A DNA stretch of 34,841 bases from Chitinophaga pinensis (GTDB taxonomy: Bacteria; Bacteroidota; Bacteroidia; Chitinophagales; Chitinophagaceae), in the NCBI GenBank assembly GCA_945876095.1, contig CAMCMP010000031.1, positions 1-34,841 of the forward strand, given 5' to 3'. The notes beneath the pieces were generated by a model, which was not told the DNA's origin, did not search any database, and worked only from the letters and a program-made list of their open reading frames with translations. How positions within the stretch are numbered: position 1 is the first letter of the stretch; each line of letters opens with the position of its first letter. A program made the position numbers and the translations under genes. Positions 33,101 to 34,841 of the stretch are shown one piece after another.

Positions 33101-34841
33101 CCGTTCCACTTGATGTAAACGATGGTGCATTACTTGTTGCAGCGGTTGTTGTTGAAAATGTTTGTGAAGCTGCAGTGATACCATTTAGTGTATATAAACC
33201 ACTACTGTTCCATACTGCATTCCCTGTTCCATCTGTTGTTAATACTGCACCAGTTGCTGTATAGTTACCACTTGTTACTTTTAATGTTTCTGTAGAAATC
33301 GCACTAAGTCCTGTAACATTGGTATAGGTTCCTCCAAGGCTCATGGAAGTAGACCCTAACGTAATTGCACTATTGGCAAGTTGCCCATTGGTTATACCTG
33401 CAGTAGCAGATAAATTACTTGATGTAATGCCAGTTGCTGATATCGTTCCACCTGATATTGATATACCTGAACCTGCAATTAATGCTCCTTGTTTGGCACT
33501 AAATGCTTGATAGTCTGAGCTGGTTAATAATCCCGTTACCGTACTTGTTGCACTTGGAATATTAGTAGCAATTGCATTTGTAATTCTTCCTTTACTATCT
33601 ACTGTGATAGTTGGAACACTTGTAGAAGTTCCGTACGTACCACTAACCACTCCACTGTTTGCAAGTGTTGCAACTCCAGTCACATCTGCTGTTCCATTAA
33701 ACGCTCCACTTGTATAAGTTACATCTCCTGTGGTTGTTATGGTTCTACCGGTTGTTAATGCATTGGCATTAGATGCAGTACCACTTAATGTTCCTGTAAT
33801 AGTTCCTGTTGAAAAACCACCATTAACATCTCGCTTTACGATTGTGTTTGGTGTATTATCTGATGTAGCAGAGAGTACATTTGATGCTACCGTAGTAATA
33901 GTTGATGAAAGTACTCCTCCAACACTATTCACGGTAGGTAAGGCTGCAGTGCCTCCTAAATCATTGGTTAATTGAAGCTTACCTTTTGTATTTGCATCTG
34001 CGTCAGGTGTAACACTTCCGCCAACTTGTGCTTTTACAAAAGCAGTTGTAGCAATTTGTGTTGAATTACTTGTAGCATCAGCAGTTACCGCTGTGGGTGT
34101 CCCAGTTAATGCAGGACTTGTAGATAATACTAATAACCCAGTTCCTGTTGCAGTATTGGTTCCTGTACCACCACTTACAATACTTAACGGCGTTGTTAAA
34201 CTTAATGTACCAGATGATATTGCAGTAGCTGTAATGGTACCAGCAGCAAAATCACCACTACCATCTCTTTTTACAATCGTGTTTGCAGTATTAGATGATG
34301 TAGCTGAGTTCACTGAAGAAGCAACTGAAGTGATAGTGGATGATGAAACTCCACCTATACTATTAATGGTAGTAGTAAATGTTCCTGTGCCACTGCCACT
34401 TACGTCTCCTGTCAAAGTAATTAATTGATCCCCTGAGTTCACACCACCAATGGTTACATCACCTATAACTGTTAATGTTGTATTGGTACTAGTTCCACCA
34501 GCAATTGAAAAACCAGTTGCTAGGGCAGTTGGTCTTACGCCATTAATAGTTTTATTAGTAAGCGTTTCCGTTCCACTTAATGTGGCTAATGTTCCACTGG
34601 TGGGTAGGGTTACATTTGTATTGTCGGTAGCAGTTATGGTCGTTGTATAATTACCAGCAGTAGTTAAAGTACCACCTAATGTGATAGCCTTCCCACCAAT
34701 TTTATTAACAAGAGGTGATTCTGCAGTACCCCCTAAATCTCCTGTTAATTGTATAATTCCTTTTGCACTTGATGTAGCATCGGTTGCTGATATCGTACCT
34801 GAAGCTATTGTTATACCCGAACCTGGAGTTAAGGCTCCTTG
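27108..34841 (-). CDS. Giant repetitive beta-strand-repeat/tail-fibre-like surface protein (5' end beyond window)
   Basis: One open frame runs from the stop at 27108 to the right edge, at least 2577 codons. An apparent start at 34442 is only an in-frame GTG; the 133 codons upstream are open and have the same character. The protein is rich in Thr, Ser, Gly and Ala and built from recurring modules: NDLGGTAALPTVNSVGG (six near-identical copies plus variants), NTIVKRDGSGDFAAGTITAT (nine variants), GLYTLNGITAA (four), and SALTGTP-, VDSKGRIT- and QGALTAGAGI-type units. These resemble phage tail-fibre and adhesin stalk repeats. The last ~120 residues (GTSGQILVSGG onward, ending YYSMVSAQ) are less repetitive and may be a capping region. 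No T9SS-type C-terminal signal was recognised. A surface stalk or adhesin is likely. Confidence 0.85.
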   Translation of the reverse strand, partial: QGALTPGSGITIASGTISATDATSSAKGIIQLTGDLGGTAESPLVNKIGGKAITLGGTLTTAGNYTTTITATDNTNVTLPTSGTLATLSGTETLTNKTINGVRPTALATGFSIAGGTSTNTTLTVIGDVTIGGVNSGDQLITLTGDVSGSGTGTFTTTINSIGGVSSSTITSVASSVNSATSSNTANTIVKRDGSGDFAAGTITATAISSGTLSLTTPLSIVSGGTGTNTATGTGLLVLSTSPALTGTPTAVTADATSNSTQIATTAFVKAQVGGSVTPDADANTKGKLQLTNDLGGTAALPTVNSVGGVLSSTITTVASNVLSATSDNTPNTIVKRDVNGGFSTGTITGTLSGTASNANALTTGRTITTTGDVTYTSGAFNGTADVTGVATLANSGVVSGTYGTSTSVPTITVDSKGRITNAIATNIPSATSTVTGLLTSSDYQAFSAKQGALIAGSGISISGGTISATGITSSNLSATAGITNGQLANSAITLGSTSMSLGGTYTNVTGLSAISTETLKVTSGNYTATGAVLTTDGTGNAVWNSSGLYTLNGITAASQTFSTTTAATSNAPSFTSSGTVHTLNIPSASVTGTTAGLLSNAEYAVLNAKQGALTAGAGITIASGTISATDATSTAKGIIQLTNDLGGTAALPTVNSVGGVSSSTITTVASNVLSATSTNTANTIVKRDGSGDFAAGTITATAISSGTLSLTTPLSIVSGGTGTNTATGTGLLVLSTSPALTGTPTAVTADPSNSSTQIATTAFVKATVGGSATPDADVNTKGKVQLTGDLGGSAGSPTVVGIGGKSIVLGGALTTAGNFITSGNFTTTITTTDNTNVTFPTSGRLATIDEVSSAVGGSAAVDATSSVKGIIKLTNDLGGTAALPTVNSVGGVVSSTITTVASNVLSATSSNTANTIVKRDGSGDFSTGTITGTLSGTASNANTLTTGRTISTTGDVSYTSPTFNGSADVTAAATVNSVGGVSSSTITTVASNVLSATSSNTANTIVKRDGNGDFAAGAITATSVVSSGNISSTSLTAGTITATSLTLTNPLAIASGGTGTYTSTGTGSVVLSTSPALTGTPTAITAEPGSNSTQIATTAFVARLVSGSGASDATSSTKGIIQLTNDLGGTAALPTVNSVGGVSSSTITTVASSVLSATSLNTANTIVKRDVNGDFSTGTITGTLSGTASGLTTARTIGITGDITYSTSFNGTVNVTGVGTLTNTGVTANTYGSSTYTSTSVPTITVDSKGRITSATTTNIPSATNTVTGLLTSSDYIAFSAKQGALTAGAGITIASGTISATDATSTAKGIVQLTNDLGGTAALPTVNSVGGVSSSTITTVASNVLSATSSNTANTIVKRDGSGGFAAGAITATSVVSSGNISSTSLTTGTLTATAVVTNTLKVTGGSYTATGAVLTTDGTGNAVWNSSGLYTLNGITAAAQTFSTTTAATSTTPSFTSSGTVHTLNIPSATVTGTTAGLLSNSEYAALNAKQGALTAGSGISITGGTISATGITSGNLSTTAGITNQQLANSSVTLGSTVMSLGGTYTNVTGLSSVTSTLFTGTLSGTASGLTTPRTISTTGDVTSTGNFDGTANLSLATTLANSGVASGTYGSSSVIPKITVDAKGRITSLEEVVVGASAIGAPLGTNKIIVGNYSNTAQDVYVTGDVGITSTGVTTVNSVGGVLSSTITSVASNVLSATSTNTPNTIVRRDGSGNFAAGAITSTSINTGTLTATSVATNTLNVTAGSYTTTGAVLTSDGNGNATWGSSGLYTLNGITAAGQTFSTTTNLTSTKPSFTSSGTVHTLNIPYAGVTGTEAGLLSYNQYQELSGKQGALTAGAGINIVSGTTTATISATDATSTTKGIVQLTNDLGGTAALPTVNSVGGVLSSTITSIASSVNSATSVNTPNTIVKRDGSGNFAAGAITSTSINTGTLTATSVVTNTLKVTGGSYTTTNAVLTTDGTGNAVWSSNGLYTLNGITAAGQTFSTTTSPSSTSPSFTSSGTIHTLNIPYAGVTGTTAGLLSYEQYAALNSKQDALTLGTGVASFLASPTSTNLATAVTNDVGTGSLVFSNNPTLTNATLSGTLTLTTPLSFANGGTGQSTYAKGDILYASDANTLSKLSIGSTGQVLVTTIAGVPAWGSNGLFSLNGQSATTHNFATSNSGIDFAITSSVSGGTATHTFNLPDADGTTGNTKRGLLSTGTQSIAGNKTFTGGTTNFVTLIASGYVTAESGLKVKSAGYQTAGAVLTSSGDANGSANWSTNLNVGTITATSLTTGALKVTGGTIANGSVLISDANGNATWGSNGVYALNGQSATTHNFATSNSGTDFAITSSTSGGTATHTYNLPDASATNRGVVTTGIQTFAGSKTFSGTTTVGTLKVTNGAPTTVGAVLTASATDGTVAWSTSNSASSLSGGVAGAIPYQTAPNTTGFTAAGTSGQILVSGGTLTPTWTSNISVGTVTATGNFSGTSADFSKAVTGAPASGTSGTSIDFSQSNLAYTSASAGIFTLNGMKNGGTYTLAVQGGTSGTLNPSGGGFSYVSLGNYATVSGKHTVYTFVVMGGTVYYSMVSAQ
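32611..32802 (-). repeat. Internal 192-bp repeat of the giant gene, copy 1
   Basis: This block matches 34099-34290 with two differences that I can see. The offset is 1488 bp (496 codons), so the copies are in frame. Such identity points to recent duplication or gene conversion inside the gene. Confidence 0.85.
34099..34290 (-). repeat. Internal 192-bp repeat of the giant gene, copy 2
   Basis: Partner of the block at 32611-32802. It encodes the stretch containing NTIVKRDGSGDFAAGTITAT and TPLSIVSGGTGTNTATGTG. Confidence 0.85.

Noticed and set aside
34440..34442. Start codon of the giant protein at 34442
   Set aside because: It is an internal GTG. The frame is open for 133 more codons to the window edge with the same repeat character, so the gene is 5'-partial.
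27859..34650. Many open frames of 60-241 codons on the plus strand opposite the giant gene
   Set aside because: They are antisense shadows of a repetitive, low-complexity gene. They repeat the same Val/Pro-rich patterns wherever the sense modules repeat, and have no independent start signals or domain resemblance.
27108..34841. Prophage tail-fibre gene
   Set aside because: The modules resemble tail fibres, but adjacent genes encode a secreted FISUMP protein and a signal-peptide fragment, not phage tail proteins. The upstream side is unseen, so this is not fully excluded.

Overview
The window looks like the chromosome of a Bacteroidota species, most likely of the Chitinophagaceae. It is AT-rich. 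Several start regions carry the Bacteroidota -7 promoter box TAnnTTTG. The gene set fits the phylum: a fused SpmA-SpmB protein, a flavobacterial-type glycosylasparaginase, a FISUMP-domain protein, a ThuA/sugar dehydrogenase/cytochrome fusion lipoprotein, and a TonB receptor with a carboxypeptidase-D-like N-terminal domain. The genus is not determined.

Bases 1-21483 are ordinary, mostly housekeeping chromosome. On the minus strand lie a polyprenyl synthetase and RNase R, serA and spmAB. On the plus strand lie a glycosylasparaginase-cutC pair, a serine-hydrolase lipoprotein, ychF, a 1151-aa redox lipoprotein, a TonB-dependent receptor, an ABC permease, tsaD, a trmN6-type methyltransferase, hscB and tRNA-Leu(CAA). 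Clear intrinsic terminators follow the redox lipoprotein, the receptor and the tRNA. Three genes (ABC permease, tsaD, hscB) share the exact layout TAnnTTTG-N4-ATG, which predicts leaderless mRNAs.

Bases 21484-26100 form an accessory island starting right after the tRNA. It holds two Fic-family proteins, a PIN-domain toxin with its downstream small antitoxin, and a second related antitoxin preceded by only the last codons of its toxin. It also has six full or partial copies of one ~134-bp inverted-repeat element (REP/BIME-like) and an integron attC-like hairpin. Two element copies coincide with broken gene ends: the beheaded toxin at 23378/23379 and a truncated secreted-protein gene at 26003/26004. 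Both fic genes have three copies of their own 11-bp motif around the predicted promoter, which suggests autoregulation.

Bases 26099-34841 are a minus-strand surface-protein operon. A giant Thr/Ser/Gly-rich, internally repetitive protein with tail-fibre-like modules runs off the right edge (at least 2577 aa). It is followed by a FISUMP-domain secreted protein, then the signal-peptide fragment of a third secreted protein cut by a repeat element. No phage structural genes, transposase, integrase or CRISPR array were seen.
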